Positions 27,301 to 39,981 of a DNA stretch of 64,000 nt are shown piece by piece. Every line of letters begins with the position of its first letter. Positions within the stretch are counted from its first letter, which is position 1. A program made the position numbers and the translations under genes. The DNA lies in contig OX637402.1 of the NCBI GenBank assembly GCA_951799425.1, positions 24,255,844 through 24,319,843 of the forward strand, written 5' to 3'. This stretch comes from Ilex aquifolium (taxonomy: Eukaryota > Streptophyta > Magnoliopsida > Aquifoliales > Aquifoliaceae). The notes below the pieces were generated by a model, which had not been told where the DNA came from, did not search any database, and saw only the letters and a program-made list of their open reading frames with translations.

Positions 27301-30300
27301 TTTACTTCTGAAAAACCTGGACATCACTATCTTGGAGAAAACATTGGGAGGAGGCAGCTGGGACTCAAGAGGGTTGACTTCACTGCAAAAGTGGATTGAA
27401 GATCCTAATCCAGTATCATCAACTGTTTGGATTGATCCAGTTTCTTGGTGGGGTACAACCCCATCATTGGCTCCATTACTACTGAGGTTTTCTGTAGGTG
27501 AAGAGACTTGATTGATAAACTCTACAGTGGAATCATAAATCTTATCCAACTTCTCTCGCACCAATTCATTTTCTTCCACAGAAGCTGTCGAAGAGATGTA
27601 AAATTCTTCCATTCTTCTTGTATCTCGTTGTTGAACATCCCTAGGAGTGACTGTCTGAGTGGAGACATATTGCAATCCATAGCGAGCCATGAACTGCTTC
27701 CATCTAGAGACCATAGCAGCAGTTCTCCATACTCCTTCCCTACTATGGAGATATATGGGCTTTTTGCTGGAATCTGACACTAAAGCCGAAAACTTCTCGA
27801 CCTGCTCCATTGAAGGCACAATGCCAACTTCAACCTGAAGTTTGACCAGTTCAACCTTCCCAGACAAAATAGCATTGTCTAATGCTGTCTGATAGAAGTT
27901 ATCCTTCACAGTCTCTGCTCTAAGATCTACAATGGTTTTGAATCCTTTTTCCATTAGCCACTCCAGACCTTCATCAGTTACCTGGCCACCCTTCCAAAAA
28001 GCTACTTCAGAGTCTGTAGATTCTACATCTTCCTTTAAGGAAGATAAATAAACAGGATTCCAGTTTGCAACTAATGTAGGGCATGGACAATCATCCCCAC
28101 GAGGAAAGCCAGAATCATAGCAAACATTCTTCAGTCTTTGCAGTTTCCTCCATACATCCAAGCTTCGGGTATCATCAGGTGTCAAATAATTTTCAAGAGC
28201 AACATGTAAGCTCTCACAATACCTTTTCATCTCACCCCTGAAATTGGCAAGAGGTGGAAGCTTATCTTCCATTACACTTAAATCTACATCGCGAAATGAA
28301 TTTGTGAATGAGGATCTTCCTGAAAGCACATCCTCCCTTCCTTTATTCAGGAGACATATCATGCAACCAAGAACAGACACTATTTTGTCTTCCAACAATG
28401 GTTTATCTTCTGATGGGACATCATATGAAACACTACATTCTCCAGTCAAGGGATTACACAATGTGTCCATCAATGCATTATGAAACCGTTCAGAAGCTCT
28501 AAAGATTCTACAGTAAGCCTCAACTTCTGCAATATCCCCAGGGAGTGGACCAATCCACGGCAACTGGGATAAGTTGTGGGACTTGACAGTCTTCAAATTC
28601 AAATAGAACAATCAGTATATGATGCAGAGTCATCAAGTCATAACATTATTCATCAGAACAAACCTCAAAAATTTATCGAACATAGCAAACTAAATGGAAC
28701 AATATTGGCCACAGCAGGAGAAGGGAGCAAAACAACGCATGTTAAAACTAGGAGCTAGGGGCAACACCAGCATGCAGCTTATAGATGCAACAGAAAAAAG
28801 CAATGTTACATATAACAAGAAGCTAACGAGCAATTTGAAGAATGTCCTAGGTTTAAGAGCAGATCGGCAGCATTAACAAATTGTTCATTCTAAATATGGT
28901 CAAAGGAATCAAAGTTAAACTTTACCATCAAGTGCAACAGGTGAGGGCAAAAAAGGATCAGCATGCCATTGGATGGATGCCACATGATACCTAACCAGCC
29001 AACCAACCTGATCTGTAATGGATCTTGTACATTTATATATGACTATATGGTGCACATCTTATACAGTGATAAACAGACATGTACTAATTATAAACAAACA
29101 CGTAACAATACAATTATCTTGGGTTGTGAATACTTCTTCCCAGCAGCCCTCAAAACTGGTACAAGCGGGCCGATGGGGACCTGTGATGAATATGGGTGTG
29201 TTCAAATGGACTTGTGATCTCAATAAAGTTGCAATGCATGGTATGACGCACGGATACTTCGTTGAGGTTGGTGTACCCATATCGGATACCGTATCAGATA
29301 CACAAGGATACGTATCGGATACACCTTCTACGTATCCGATAATAATTAAAATTATGATACTTCACGGATACTTTTGTGGTCGATCAACATATATAATTTT
29401 TGAGTTAAATTTTTAACATCTCTTTTCGAATTCACATACCATAACCATACAATACATTAACAAAAAATCATATTACTTCAAAGGCACATGAGTATTTCTC
29501 AAGTATTATCTACAATTACATGTTAAAAGAATATAAAATAAAGCTATTACATTATAACCTATGAAGCACGGATACTTCGTTAAGGTCGACGTACCCGTAT
29601 CAGATACGATACTCGTCGGATACTCGATGATACGTATCGGATACGCATCATCCATATCCGATAATTAATAAAATATGTGGATACTTCGCGGATACTTCTA
29701 AACATGGAGCAAGATGTACAATTTTCAATTTTAAGCTATACCCCCTTCATTGGAGTTCACATACAATATAAAATATCAACAAAATTCCATCTGATTTTGA
29801 AGACACAAGTTTTTTTTAAGTATTATCTATTATTATATGTTAAGAGAGTATAAAAAAAAATGAGTCACTTACACTAAAATCTTACAAAATAAATACTTGT
29901 AAACACACCAACTAGTTAAATGTGGTTCCTTCAATTGGTCATGCTCATTTTATGAACATATCATAATGAGACGATATTACATCCTTTTTAAGGTAAAAAT
30001 TCATAATTCTGCTTACTAATGTTAAAGAATTATTAAAAATTGTAATTTCTAAGTCGTTAAATAATAGTAAAATATAAAATATATTTTATTATAGACGTAT
30101 CTTGACCGTACCCGTATCCTATTTTTTTAAGTTTTGTCGTATCGCCGTATCCGTATCATATCATACTCGTGTCACGTATCCGTATCTGTACTTCCTAGAT
30201 TATAACCTTTGCAAAAATTACTTCTAAATACTAGGTAAATATTAATTTTGATTCCTTTAATTAGCAACTTCACTTTGTGAATATACCATAGTGATACGAT

Positions 30301-32012
30301 ATATATTTTCTATAAACTAAAAAAAATTACTAATTTTCCTTATTGTGTGTTAAAGAACTACCAAAATATATAAGTATTAAGCTAGATGAAAATAATAAAT
30401 ATATTAAATATATTTTATTATAGTCATATTTTGGCCGTATCCGTATCCTACATTTTTAGACTTTGTCGTATCATCGTATTCGTATCGTATCCGTATCTCA
30501 TATCCGTATCCATGCTTCATAGAATACATGTCTCAAAATTTTCTTGACCACGCCAGGTGCCTACTGATGTTTTGGTACAATTTTGACCCTCCCAAGTGTG
30601 TAAAGGCAGTTTTGCTTTTTGAGCATCTGATGTAGCAAACAGAGTGGTCTAGAAGAACAAAATCGAAAAACACGATGCCCCTTAATCTACTGGAACTTCC
30701 AAAAGCAAGAAAACTGCAATATAAGATAGCAGCCTCACCAAAGAGCAAAGTTTAAAACTATAATCAACTTTCAAGTTTCAACTAATTCATTTTCAGCTAT
30801 ATTTTACCAAGAAGGTTTTAAGGGTCAAACAATTCCAAAGAATATGAACGGTTAAGAGTGGCACTGTAAAAATGATTCTTTTGCCAAATGAGGATCCCTT
30901 TTATAACCTAAGCCCGACCAAATTTGGGGTGATGGTGAATGGATCAGGCCACATTAAATAGGCAAAGAAGGAAGAACAATGTTTCAAATCCGGATCATAG
31001 CATTTACTAAAATATAACAGCAATGACCCAAGTTGCAACAATCAGAAACAATATTAGAAAAACAGAAACGAACCCTTATTGCATTCAATTGAATCTCAGA
31101 AGATATGGTCAGGGACGATTGCCTATCTCATGGCAATGCAGACACAACAGAATTCCCAACATCCCACCACAACATTTTTGTACCACTCCTGTCAGTTGTA
31201 GCCACCAAATAGCTAAAAAATTCAACAATTTGACCACTAGGTGTAGTCGAATAATAATTTTATCATAAAATGGACTCACATATTAAAAAAAAAAAAAAAA
31301 CAAGAAATGGATGACATTGATCATACCCATTATAATCCAAGTAAAAGGGGTTGGGTATCCGGTTTGGTCCTCTGGCCAGAGTACAAACTTAAACTTCGGT
31401 ATAGGGTACACAGAGTGGCTGCCCACTTATACAACCCCATTATGAAATCATTATTACCCCGACAATTTGACTCTGTACCAGCCAATTGCCCTCGTAAGCC
31501 AGAGTGAACACCTTAGCAATGTAAATCAAGCAACTTAATGTAACCCAATTTCCAAAATCTAAACACAACACTCATTTCGATACAAAAAAAAAATCGTACA
31601 AATAACTTTTGGAGGAAAACAAGAAAAAGGTAACTCCTAGGGTCACTTGGGCATTTCAACAAACATATTGCCTCAATCTACATATTCTTTTGTGTGTGAA
31701 TCAAGCAAAAACAGAAGCACAGTCACGAAACGAAAGCAATAATAGCAAGCTGACCTGATAGTCCAAACCGATGTTGTTCACAGAGAAAGGCTTGGAGAGC
31801 TCAGCACTGACAACAAACTTAAGACGACGCCGTACTAATGATCTCTCCTTCCTCTGAAACACAAACCCAAATGGCTTCGTGTCCCAGTTGCCGGAAAATT
31901 GATGGGAATTCAAAGAACAAAGATGGGTTACTCCGGTGGCCATAGTCCGATTCATATTCATGTCGACGGCGACGGCCATGTGGCAGGACCAACAACAACA
32001 TGCCATAGCCAT
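18378..32012 (-). CDS. NADK2: NAD kinase 2, chloroplast type
   Basis: It phosphorylates NAD+ to NADP+ in the chloroplast. Exons are 31755-32012, 26698-28590, 24505-24626, 24265-24406, 23961-24185, 23663-23737, 20199-20300 and 18378-18581, which join in frame to 1006 aa (Arabidopsis NADK2 is 985). Residues 1 to about 65 look like a transit peptide. In-frame ATGs at codons 1, 3, 12, 18, 20 and 24 leave the start uncertain. Residues about 205-249 match the calmodulin-binding region of plant NADK2. At 368-375 there is a phosphatase-like P-loop, HSREGVWR, with serine where the catalytic cysteine would be. The kinase domain is intact: LGGDG (770-774), LNE (853-855) and DGVIVATPTGSTAYS (884-898). 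A central stretch (about 430-640) is low in complexity and variable in the family. Introns of 2.1 to 3.4 kb hold transposons but splice sites and frame are preserved. Confidence 0.95.
21054..21861. mobile_element. TIR transposon with 8-bp TSD and GGACACG arrays, NADK2 intron 6
   Basis: Perfect 8-bp TSD GTTGTACA (21046-21053 and 21862-21869). The ends are CTAAGAAGCACGG on the left and, read inward from the right, CTAGGAAGCACGG. About 60 bp (left) and 200 bp (right) of subterminal sequence are packed with ACGGACACG-like units in opposite orientations. The 808-bp AT-rich interior has no ORF. TSD length and subterminal arrays fit the hAT superfamily, but the assignment is inferred. It is the same family as 29241-30522. 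Confidence 0.8.
25750..25862 (-). mobile_element. tRNA-like SINE remnant in NADK2 intron 2
   Basis: Read on the minus strand it has a box A-like GCATTGGTAGAAGTG, a box B-like GGTTTAAATCTGAGG and ends in a short T run. Poly-T-ended, tRNA-derived SINEs are known in plants (Au, p-SINE). I found no clear TSD, so this is tentative. Confidence 0.4.
29241..30522. mobile_element. Outer copy of the 8-bp-TSD transposon family, NADK2 intron 1
   Basis: Flanked by AATGCATG (29233-29240) and AATACATG (30523-30530), one mismatch. The ends are GTATGACGCACGG and, inward from the right, CTATGAAGCATGG, both followed by arrays of GGATACG / CGTATCC. Removing the inner element and one TSD leaves about 634 bp, nearly the size of the inner copy. 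No ORF. Confidence 0.75.
29559..30198. mobile_element. Inner copy nested in the outer element
   Basis: Perfect 8-bp TSD ATTATAAC (29551-29558 and 30199-30206). The ends are CTATGAAGCACGG and, inward from the right, CTAGGAAGTACAG. The 640-bp interior is homologous to the outer copy on both sides (shared phrase AAGTATTATCTA), so the family inserted into itself. No transposase. Confidence 0.8.
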
Positions 32013-32378
32013 GCCACCATAGAAAGTATAGAAGTTATGGGTCGTGTATATACATGTATATATATGTGTGTGAATGTGGGTATATATATCTACGATCTGC
32101 CATTATTGGGAATTTGGGGCAGAAGATATATAAAAGACAGAATATTTTGTGGATAATATCGATGGGTAAGTGGTGGGACTATGATTTGAAGTAATTAGTG
32201 GTGCTAGTCATTCTTCTTCTATCTTTTTCGGTTTATCCATTTGAATTTTTTCTTTTTTTTCTTTTTTTGGGGTGTGTGTTTGCTCTGATCCTCTCAATTT
32301 CGATTTTCTTTTGTCTTCTCTCTAATTTTCCAAATAAGTGTGTAGACTTTTCAATAACACCCAATGAAGTCTAAATAA

Positions 32379-32420
32379 TCTATCTTATAATAAAATGAAT
32401 TTCACAAGTGTGCCGACGAA
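32379..32420 (+). mobile_element. Helitron-like 5' terminus, no matching 3' end
   Basis: A|TCTATCTTATAATAAAATG resembles the other Helitron starts in the window. No hairpin plus CTRR end was found downstream. It lies about 370 bp upstream of the NADK2 start codon. Confidence 0.3.
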
Positions 32421-32666
32421 AAATTGAAAGGTTTCATTCACATTTTCGTAGATTATCACAATTTAATTTAAAGACATTTCATTTATTATTTACAACTTTA
32501 CTAATATTTCTATTATTTTTTATCACTTGAGGTAACAAAAAGACATGTTTTATAGATTCGACTATGTGCTTTTATATTCCATATCAAGTGACTTAGCAAA
32601 GAAGGCAGAGAGAAAAGGGGAATGGGGTGAGGTGAGTTGAGAGGTTGATCTCTAAAGCCATTTAGG

Positions 32667-33006
32667 TAGGGCCGTTAATCGAACGAGTCCGAGTCGAGTT
32701 CGAGCCGAGCTTGAAAAGCTTGTTTTTTAATCGAGTCTAAAAAATTGTTCAAGTTCAGCTCGTTTAGGAAACGAGTCAAGCCTGAACGAGCTAAAAACAA
32801 GTTGAGTCCGAGCCGAGCCCGAGTATTTGCACATAAACGAGTCAAGTCTGTCGAGTTTGAACCGAACTTGTAAGACTTGTTTTCTAAACGAGTGTAAAAA
32901 ATTGTTCAAGTTTGGGCTTGTTTAGAAAACGAAACGAACCTGAACGAGCCGAACCCGAGTCGAACTCAAGTCAAGCTCGAATAACTCAGTTTGATTAACA
33001 GCCCTA
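32667..33006. mobile_element. hAT-like MITE rich in GAGCCGAG / CTCGTT motifs
   Basis: The ends TAGGGCCGTTAATCGAAC and, inward from the right, TAGGGCTGTTAATCAAAC are inverted repeats. The flanks CATTTAGG (32659-32666) and CATCTAGG (33007-33014) match at 7 of 8 positions. The 340-bp interior is built of GAGTCGAG / GAGCCGAG-type units. An 8-bp TSD with TAGGGC ends fits hAT MITEs common in plants. Confidence 0.75.
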
Positions 33007-33014
33007 CATCTAGG

Positions 33015-35139
33015 TGGCTGCCAAATAGCATTGTTGGTAGTCCCTTAATTGCAATACATTATCGTTACAAAAGCAGGTAACTCAATGATACTCGTCGTGG
33101 TCAATCCCATAGTTGTTATTGTGACCACGTTCCTGCCATTTAAAGCTTCTGGAGGCATTATGGTATCAAACTCATGTTAGAGTAGGTCAAATGGGTCATT
33201 AAGTCCAAGAAACAAAAAACTTCACTAAGCAATTACGTGTTGGACAAAATCATTGTTCCAAGTAAAGCCAAAAGACCCAAAACTTATCCCATGAAGCCAA
33301 CGAATCTTTGGAAATAAACTTGGATCCAAATCAGGGACGGCTCAACAGCATTAAAAAAAAAAGAAACTTGGGCTTCATGCCCTAAATTATTAAAAGCCTC
33401 TATAATTTTAGGTACATTACTAACTCAGAGAAAATTTAAATTATTTAAATTTTAAACTTTAAAAAAAATGCCCCAAAAAACTTAGTACAATCAAAATTTT
33501 TATTATAATAATTTGGGTCCATGATACAATTCAAAATATTAGAAACCTAAAAAAAATAAAAAAATATTCAAAAGTGAACTCATATTTACCCCTATCTACT
33601 CTCTCTCTGTAAAAATAAGTAAAAGACATTAAAAAAAATTAAAATTAAACACTCTATGTGGTAAAAAACAAAACAAAAGTTAAAACATATTTTTCGGCAA
33701 CATTAGCAGGTCCTTCTTCTGTCTCTCTCTCACATAATAACTCTATGTGGTAAATAAGATGCGTCTCTTGCATACATAGAAGATCAAGCCATAAGCTAGG
33801 CATGGCTTGGCACATTAGCTCAAACAAGGCAACATTAAGGGCACACAAAGGGTGACATTGGCTGACCAAAGAAGCCTTCGAGTATAATTAGTAGCTGACT
33901 CATGAGATAGTTATTGCTCTGGCATGTATAAAATATTTTTGCCGATGACAGATGACCTGGTGGTTTGTAGCAAAGCATTATAGACTCTCGTGGCATTATA
34001 GTGTAGCGCCTACACGCTAGTAGCTAGGGTTGTCAAAGGAAAGGTCTTATTGGCCTAGACTGGTTGGGGTTAGCATCTCCCTAGAGAGTTGGAGTGTAAC
34101 GATCGTTTGACCTCATAAACATCAATGCTAGAGCTGCAAAATAACAAAGTTGAGGCTTACCGATCCTTAAATTGCTATCAAGTATTGTTCGTGTATGTTA
34201 ACCCCATTAATATACTGCAATTTAGAATGGGTTTGCTTTCATGATAAAAATGAGCATCGTTTTATCGGTAAGACTTTAACACATTGGACCTCTAACTATT
34301 TTGATCGCATTTCTTATCCCAAACCATCAGAGTAGTGTAATAGGTATTCGGTATCTTGTATTTGGTGTGCATGAGCATGTCCAACATCATTTGTGGTACG
34401 TGGATGGTTTCTGGGGTTCATTTTTCTAATAATTTGTGAATAAATTGCGAATGATTTCTTTTTTTAATGTGTTGAATTGTCAATTTGAATGATTTTGTGA
34501 GTTTGGATTGAATTGGGTTGGCAGAGGTTTAATTTGGTATGTTGTGGGTTTAATTAGATTCATATTAACCACACACACGCTCACACTAATATATATTAGT
34601 CATAAACAAAATAAGTCATATTCTTAGCATTTATACACATATAACTTCAAACATAAACATCTCTATGTATGTATCTGACTTCTTAAGTTTCCTTCCTACC
34701 AAGGAAATTTCTGTCTTGAAGAAAGATAGAACTATCCAACTTCCCTTCTTTTCCCAATGCCAAAGTGATCTTTCATGAAACATAATCAATCTGCAAAATT
34801 AAGAAACAAGCATTTTAATATGAATGGTTCTGAAACTTTTAAATAACTGAAAACTGCAACTAATACAGGGCTGTAGTTGTCTATAAGCTCACTTGTATGT
34901 ACAATCTAACATCTAGCTCTGCTGAAAAATCCATTGAATAAAGTTGTAAAAGCACCTCATTATTTGAAGTCACCTCTTTTTCTCAGATTTCATTAACTCT
35001 TATTCAAAGAAAAATAAATAAATAAGCTCAATGAGTGCTAGGAATATGATTGAGATCAGAATAAGTTAATTTCCAGTTCAAAAGGTAGTTCAGCCCCAAG
35101 AACACTTTGACCTACTTCCATTGTTGGTCATGGTGCTAA
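33015..35139. other. Intergenic stretch upstream of NADK2, no gene seen
   Basis: AT-rich sequence between NADK2 and the MADS gene. No supported ORF, RNA gene or bounded element was found. Confidence 0.4.
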
Positions 35140-35501
35140 GAGCATCTTCAACCATGACTCAAATTTTTACTCAAATTTAAATTAACATTTGAGTAAAAAA
35201 CTTGATTTGATATAAAAGACTCCAATGGACAAACTCAAATTTAAAAAAGGATAGACCCAAATTTAAATGATGGCAAACTCAAATTTAAAAGGGAGTAAGG
35301 ATGACCATTAGATCTTTAAAAGATTGTGAAATCTCACCATTAAAGATTTGAGTAAAAAATTGAGTCTCCCTTAATTTGAGTAAAAAAATGAGTTTCCCTT
35401 GATTTGGTATAAGTTTGAGTGAAGGGTTGGAACAAGTTCTTTAGACTTTTTTACTCAAATTTAAATTTGAGTCTAAATTTGAGTAAGGGTTGGAGATGCC
35501 C
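35140..35501. mobile_element. Tourist-like (PIF/Harbinger) MITE
   Basis: The ends GAGCATCTTCAACC and, inward from the right, GGGCATCTCCAACC are inverted repeats flanked by TAA on both sides (35137-35139 and 35502-35504). Subterminal ACTCAAATTTAAAT phrases occur at both ends. The 3-bp TAA duplication and size fit Tourist MITEs. Confidence 0.75.
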
Positions 35502-36274
35502 TAAGGCAGTCCAGTTTGATTTTGATCAAACAAAGTACAGCTATTTACAGGGAAAAAAAAAACTACAGCTATTCGAAAACTCATTCCTTATTTATCACAA
35601 TTACTAAGGGTGTGTTTGATTGTGGGGCAATTTCGTGGTATTGACTAAAAAAAGTGCATTTAGAAGATAATTGAATTGCTAGTGTTTCAAACACATAATC
35701 TTGAAGCCCACACCAAGGAGCAAATTAGTTGCCACTAGAGTGGATATCTAATCCTATATGAGAGTTGGGATTGATAAAAGGGGAAAAATGCCCTCATAAC
35801 AAGTGTAATGTTATGCAACCTAAATAATTTGTCATAAAGTAAATTTCAAATGATGTGACACCACACGCATCATGTTAATAGGTCCCTTCTGCAATAAAAC
35901 GTGGGGCATCCCAAATAATGTGTAATGTTACATTGTTTACGATTCATTTTTTATTAAACTATTTAGAATACATAACATTATTCTTATAATAAAATTGAAA
36001 AATTTTATCCATAGTTGTCACTGTCGACACCAATCCATTGCCACCTTCACCACCTTCACCACCCCCCACCACCACTCATTGCCCCTACTTTGAGAGTCAA
36101 ACCACCTATTGGGAGTTAATATCCAACCCCGTCTTGTCCAATCTCACCTCTTTATCCCCTTGTGAGGAATTGAACTGAATTAGACTTGTTTATGACCCCT
36201 TCCCAGTTTATCCCACAACCGAACGGTATCCTAGCTATAATATTATTATTATGATTATGGTAAACTCCAGGCAA
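35502..36274. other. 3' flank of the MADS gene, no gene seen
   Basis: Contains the MADS gene 3' UTR and AT-rich sequence. No canonical polyadenylation signal was identified with confidence. Confidence 0.35.
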
Positions 36275-39200
36275 TTAAAGCCCAATAAAAAATTTACGAT
36301 GGCAATGATGATCATGATAAAAGGTACCGTAGCTGCGACGCTGCAGACTGGATTCTTGAAGGTTGGGCTGAGATGGCTGAAGGCGATACGGGTAGGCCCG
36401 AGGAGGGAGACTTGCAAGTTGAAGCACACCACTGGGCTGTTCTTCTCCATAAAATGGGAACTGTTCCAGCACTTGCTGCTGTCCCAATAGCTTCAGTTCA
36501 GTCACAGCTGCCTCTTGATCATGATGCTCCATTTCTGCCTGTTGCTTCTGAATGTGATTGCTCATCAACTACTCCACATGTTTTCAAGTACTGTTAGTGA
36601 ATTCAAATCTCCATATACATATGTTCTTTTCGTTTACTGATTATTACTCCACGATTTTTCTACAATTTTGAGTAAAAGAAAAGTATCGAATGTCACAACT
36701 CAATGGGATCAAGTTACGATTTAAAAAACCATGTCAGGACTCAATAAGGCCAACATACGATTAAAAAAATCAGGTGACATCTCAATGAAGTCAATTTAGG
36801 AGTGATTAAAAAAAAATTGAGATTATTCCAACATTTTATGATCAATTCATGTTTCTAAAGATCAACCTCATTTTTTAGACCTCATTGATCTGTAACTTTG
36901 ATCTCATTGTACTAAAAAGTTACGTTCCGGTACTATAGATTTTTTATTAGATTAAGAAATAGGGTTTATTTTCATGAAGTTTCTTTACAAAGACAACCAA
37001 CTATTTGAACAAATTAAAAGGATCAGTTGATGGTCCAAATTAATCACTCACCCAGTGGTACATCTCTTGGTTTTCCTTCTCCAACAGTTTTTCCTAAAAT
37101 TTAAACAACAGAAGAAAAAGGTTAACAGTAATCTGAGAGATAAAAGAGGAGAGATAAAGGAGTTGGTGTGGGAGAAGTGGGAGAAGTGGGAGTAAAATTA
37201 CTGTTCTCTTCAGATTGTCAAGCTGCTGCTGCAAGAGTTCAAACTGCATGCACATTATTTATAAACCAAATTTAGCAGCAATTCAAACTCATATCAATAT
37301 TCTATCATAATTGGATGTCACTGAACATTTTGTCAGAAAACTACAATGAAATCTTCTCCCACAATTAATAATCAAATATTCTTTCATAATTAATAATCAA
37401 AATGCTGAGTACAAGTCGATATTGCGGTATGGTCCTTTGGTTAATAGACATCATCTTACAAACCAATTTTTTTTTTTTTTCAAATATTTTGAAACTTCCC
37501 TACATTCATCAATAATAACAGTTTTGCTCAATCTAATAAATCCAAGGGTACTCTACATTAGTAGTCTACGAAATACGAAATTAGCTTTATTTTAGTCACT
37601 CGACTTCTAAATTGTATTATTTTGGTCTTTAAAGTTTTGAATTTATTTTTCAATGACTCAATCACTAACTTCCAGCTAAATAATTCAGGCCAGGGAAATG
37701 TGCTTTATAATGGATAACACATGTCCACTTTCGCTAATTGGGCATAAATTAATAAAAAAAAAACCTTTAGAAACAAACTAAAATTATTAAGAGCCAAAGT
37801 AACACAATTGAAATCTAAGGGACCAGTGAGGCTAAATACAGAAAGAATCACCAAGGTATTTTACCCAATCCAGCATTCTATGATTTGTGTACATTTGAGA
37901 ACTGTGGAGGCCCAAAATTATTTGAGCAAGTGAAAATGAAAGATCAGGAGAGGGTTTCAAATTAAACATATATATGATGCTTAAATTTGTTAGCAAACCT
38001 CTACAGTGGAGATGAAGAACATTCAAAATGTAAAAAATAATAGCAAAACAATACCTTTCTAGCTCGGACCTTGTTAACCGAGTGTTCTAACTGCTGTTCA
38101 AGTTCATCCAACTCCTCGAGTCGAGCAGAACTCAAGTCATCGCCTTTGTAGCGTTGAATACTCAATTGAAGATTAAGGGTTTCGTTTTTCACTCGCGATA
38201 ACTCATTGTACATTTGTTCCTTCAATTTGCAAGCCAAAAGAATCACAAAGGTACAAAAAAAAACAAATAAATAAATAAATAGAAGTTTGTATTGAAGTAG
38301 CTCTAGGCCATTTTAACATTGTAACTACTATGTGTGCGGTTAAGTCTTACCCTATTATCACGCTGTGGAATAGAAGTGCCCGTAGTCTTCAGGTACCTTT
38401 CTATGATATTCCCCATGCTGTAGAGTAGAGAATCCGTAGGAATGTGGGAAAACTCAATATAGTTACATAGAATATTACATAGAAATAGAATACTTTTTCG
38501 GGTCTTGGAACGAAAATCACAAGTAAAAATAATCTAGATTCATTACAATGAAGCAATATGAGTACCAGACATTCCACAGTTGACAGAAACTCCAGCCAAA
38601 TCGAATCCATATTATCGGGAACATTAACAAATGAACGGAACTGCACATATATATTTGGTTTCAACAAATTAATCTAGTAGTAATTGATTGTCTGGCTTAA
38701 GTAACAGCTCCTATGGAACTAGGAATTATATATTTAGTTACAAGTTCGGCCATCCCACTTACACCCTCTTTTGTTTATTTTCGATTTGTTAGAATATATT
38801 TGTATACATGTACCTACTTCAGCTACTGCAATCAACTCGGTTACTCAGAAAAAAACTTTTGGATCGCAAATCTATACTAAAGAATGGAGTATAACCCAAA
38901 TTATAAACCCACCACCAGGTTTATATATGCCATATATGTCACACATAAGTTTCATAAGCCTGTTCTTAACCATAATATCTCAATAACAATACATATGCAT
39001 AGGAATAATGGTGAATATGCATACATCTCATCTCGAAATTTTATCTGGTTCTATAGTGAGTTGAGAAATATTCAGCCAATAATGATATATAAGTTCAGAA
39101 ATTTTTTGCATACCAACTATGCTTCTTTTTTTTTAATCTTTTTCCTTTGGCCAGTCATGGTTACATTGTAGGTCTATTCTTTTTCCTGATCATACTTTAT

Positions 39201-39976
39201 TATCACTAAATTATAAATTCAATAAGTTGGAATTAAATTCTAACTACAAGGTGGTGGATATTGGTCAACAAAAAAGTTAGAGAATAATCCCAATCCTGCT
39301 TAAGTTAGGCATTAATGCTAAGTTTTGTACAATTGTTGGGAAACCCTAATTTAGCACAAGCATGAAGAGTAAGTCAAAGCACTCAAGTCAGTCAAACTGA
39401 AATTCTGATGAGGCTAATAATACAAAACTCAGATGTAAGGGCATCAGATATATTCACGAGAGAGAGAGAGAGAGAGAGATGGGGCAAGTAAGAAAAAACA
39501 TGACAAAGAGAGCAGTTTAAAAGCTTCAGAGAAAAAAACCCTCCATGCCCAGGAAGGGAAGTAAAAACATGTTGAAAGTCCACAAATTAAGCTCTTATGA
39601 GCAACATATACATTCAGGACACACACATGCATACACTTTATTTATGAAACTGGAACAAAGAACTCTAACCAGACACAATTATCTTTCAAGATAGACGCAG
39701 AAACAAGAAAACCCTTGTGAACCATCCAAAATATAAAGATCATTTGAAGCAACAAATAAATTTAAAAAATGAGATGTTGAAACTGAACCTCAGTGGATGG
39801 GTGCAGTACTCGAACAACTTCCCTTTGTTTGAGAAGATGATGAGCCCGATCTGGGCGTCACAAAGCACTGAAAGTTCATGTGTCTTCTTGAGCAGCCCTG
39901 TTCTGCGCTTCGAAAAAGTGACTTGCCTGCTAGTGTTGTTCTCAATCCTCTTCACCTCGATCTTTCCCCTTCCCAT
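36275..39976 (-). CDS. B-sister MADS-box transcription factor, FBP24/TT16-like
   Basis: A nuclear MIKC-type transcription factor. B-sister genes act in ovule and seed-coat development. Coding exons are 39789-39976, 38351-38417, 38055-38219, 37202-37243, 37052-37093 and 36275-36568 (188, 67, 165, 42, 42 and 294 nt), giving 265 aa. Residues 1-60 are a MADS domain ([20 protein letters not shown], then KLFEYC). The K domain covers about 86-170 and includes [20 protein letters not shown]. The C-terminus holds the B-sister/PI-derived motif [12 protein letters not shown]. The EHHDQEA and TELKLLG phrases resemble FBP24 of petunia more than TT16. The 165-nt third exon equals the usual 62-nt plus about 100-nt K-box exons, so one canonical intron seems lost. 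The start is the second in-frame ATG after an acceptor, giving the standard MGRGK start. Confidence 0.93.
37578..37838. mobile_element. Small TIR element in MADS intron 3
   Basis: The left end (AATTAGCTTTATTTTAGTC, then TTGTATTATTTTGG) and the right end read inward (ATTTAGCCTCACTGGTC, then TTGTGTTACTTTGG) form diverged inverted repeats of about 50 bp. The flanks share AAATAC but the exact TSD is unclear. About 260 bp, no ORF. Confidence 0.5.
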
Positions 39977-39981
39977 AATTA

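Noticed and set aside
33600-33870. 71-codon minus-strand ORF
   Set aside because: Short, atypical composition, no splice context and no recognisable motif.
38563-38640. Alternative second exon of the MADS gene
   Set aside because: It has an acceptor, a donor and an open frame after exon 1, but the peptide does not resemble the I region. The exon at 38351-38417 encodes the expected [10 protein letters not shown] sequence in phase.
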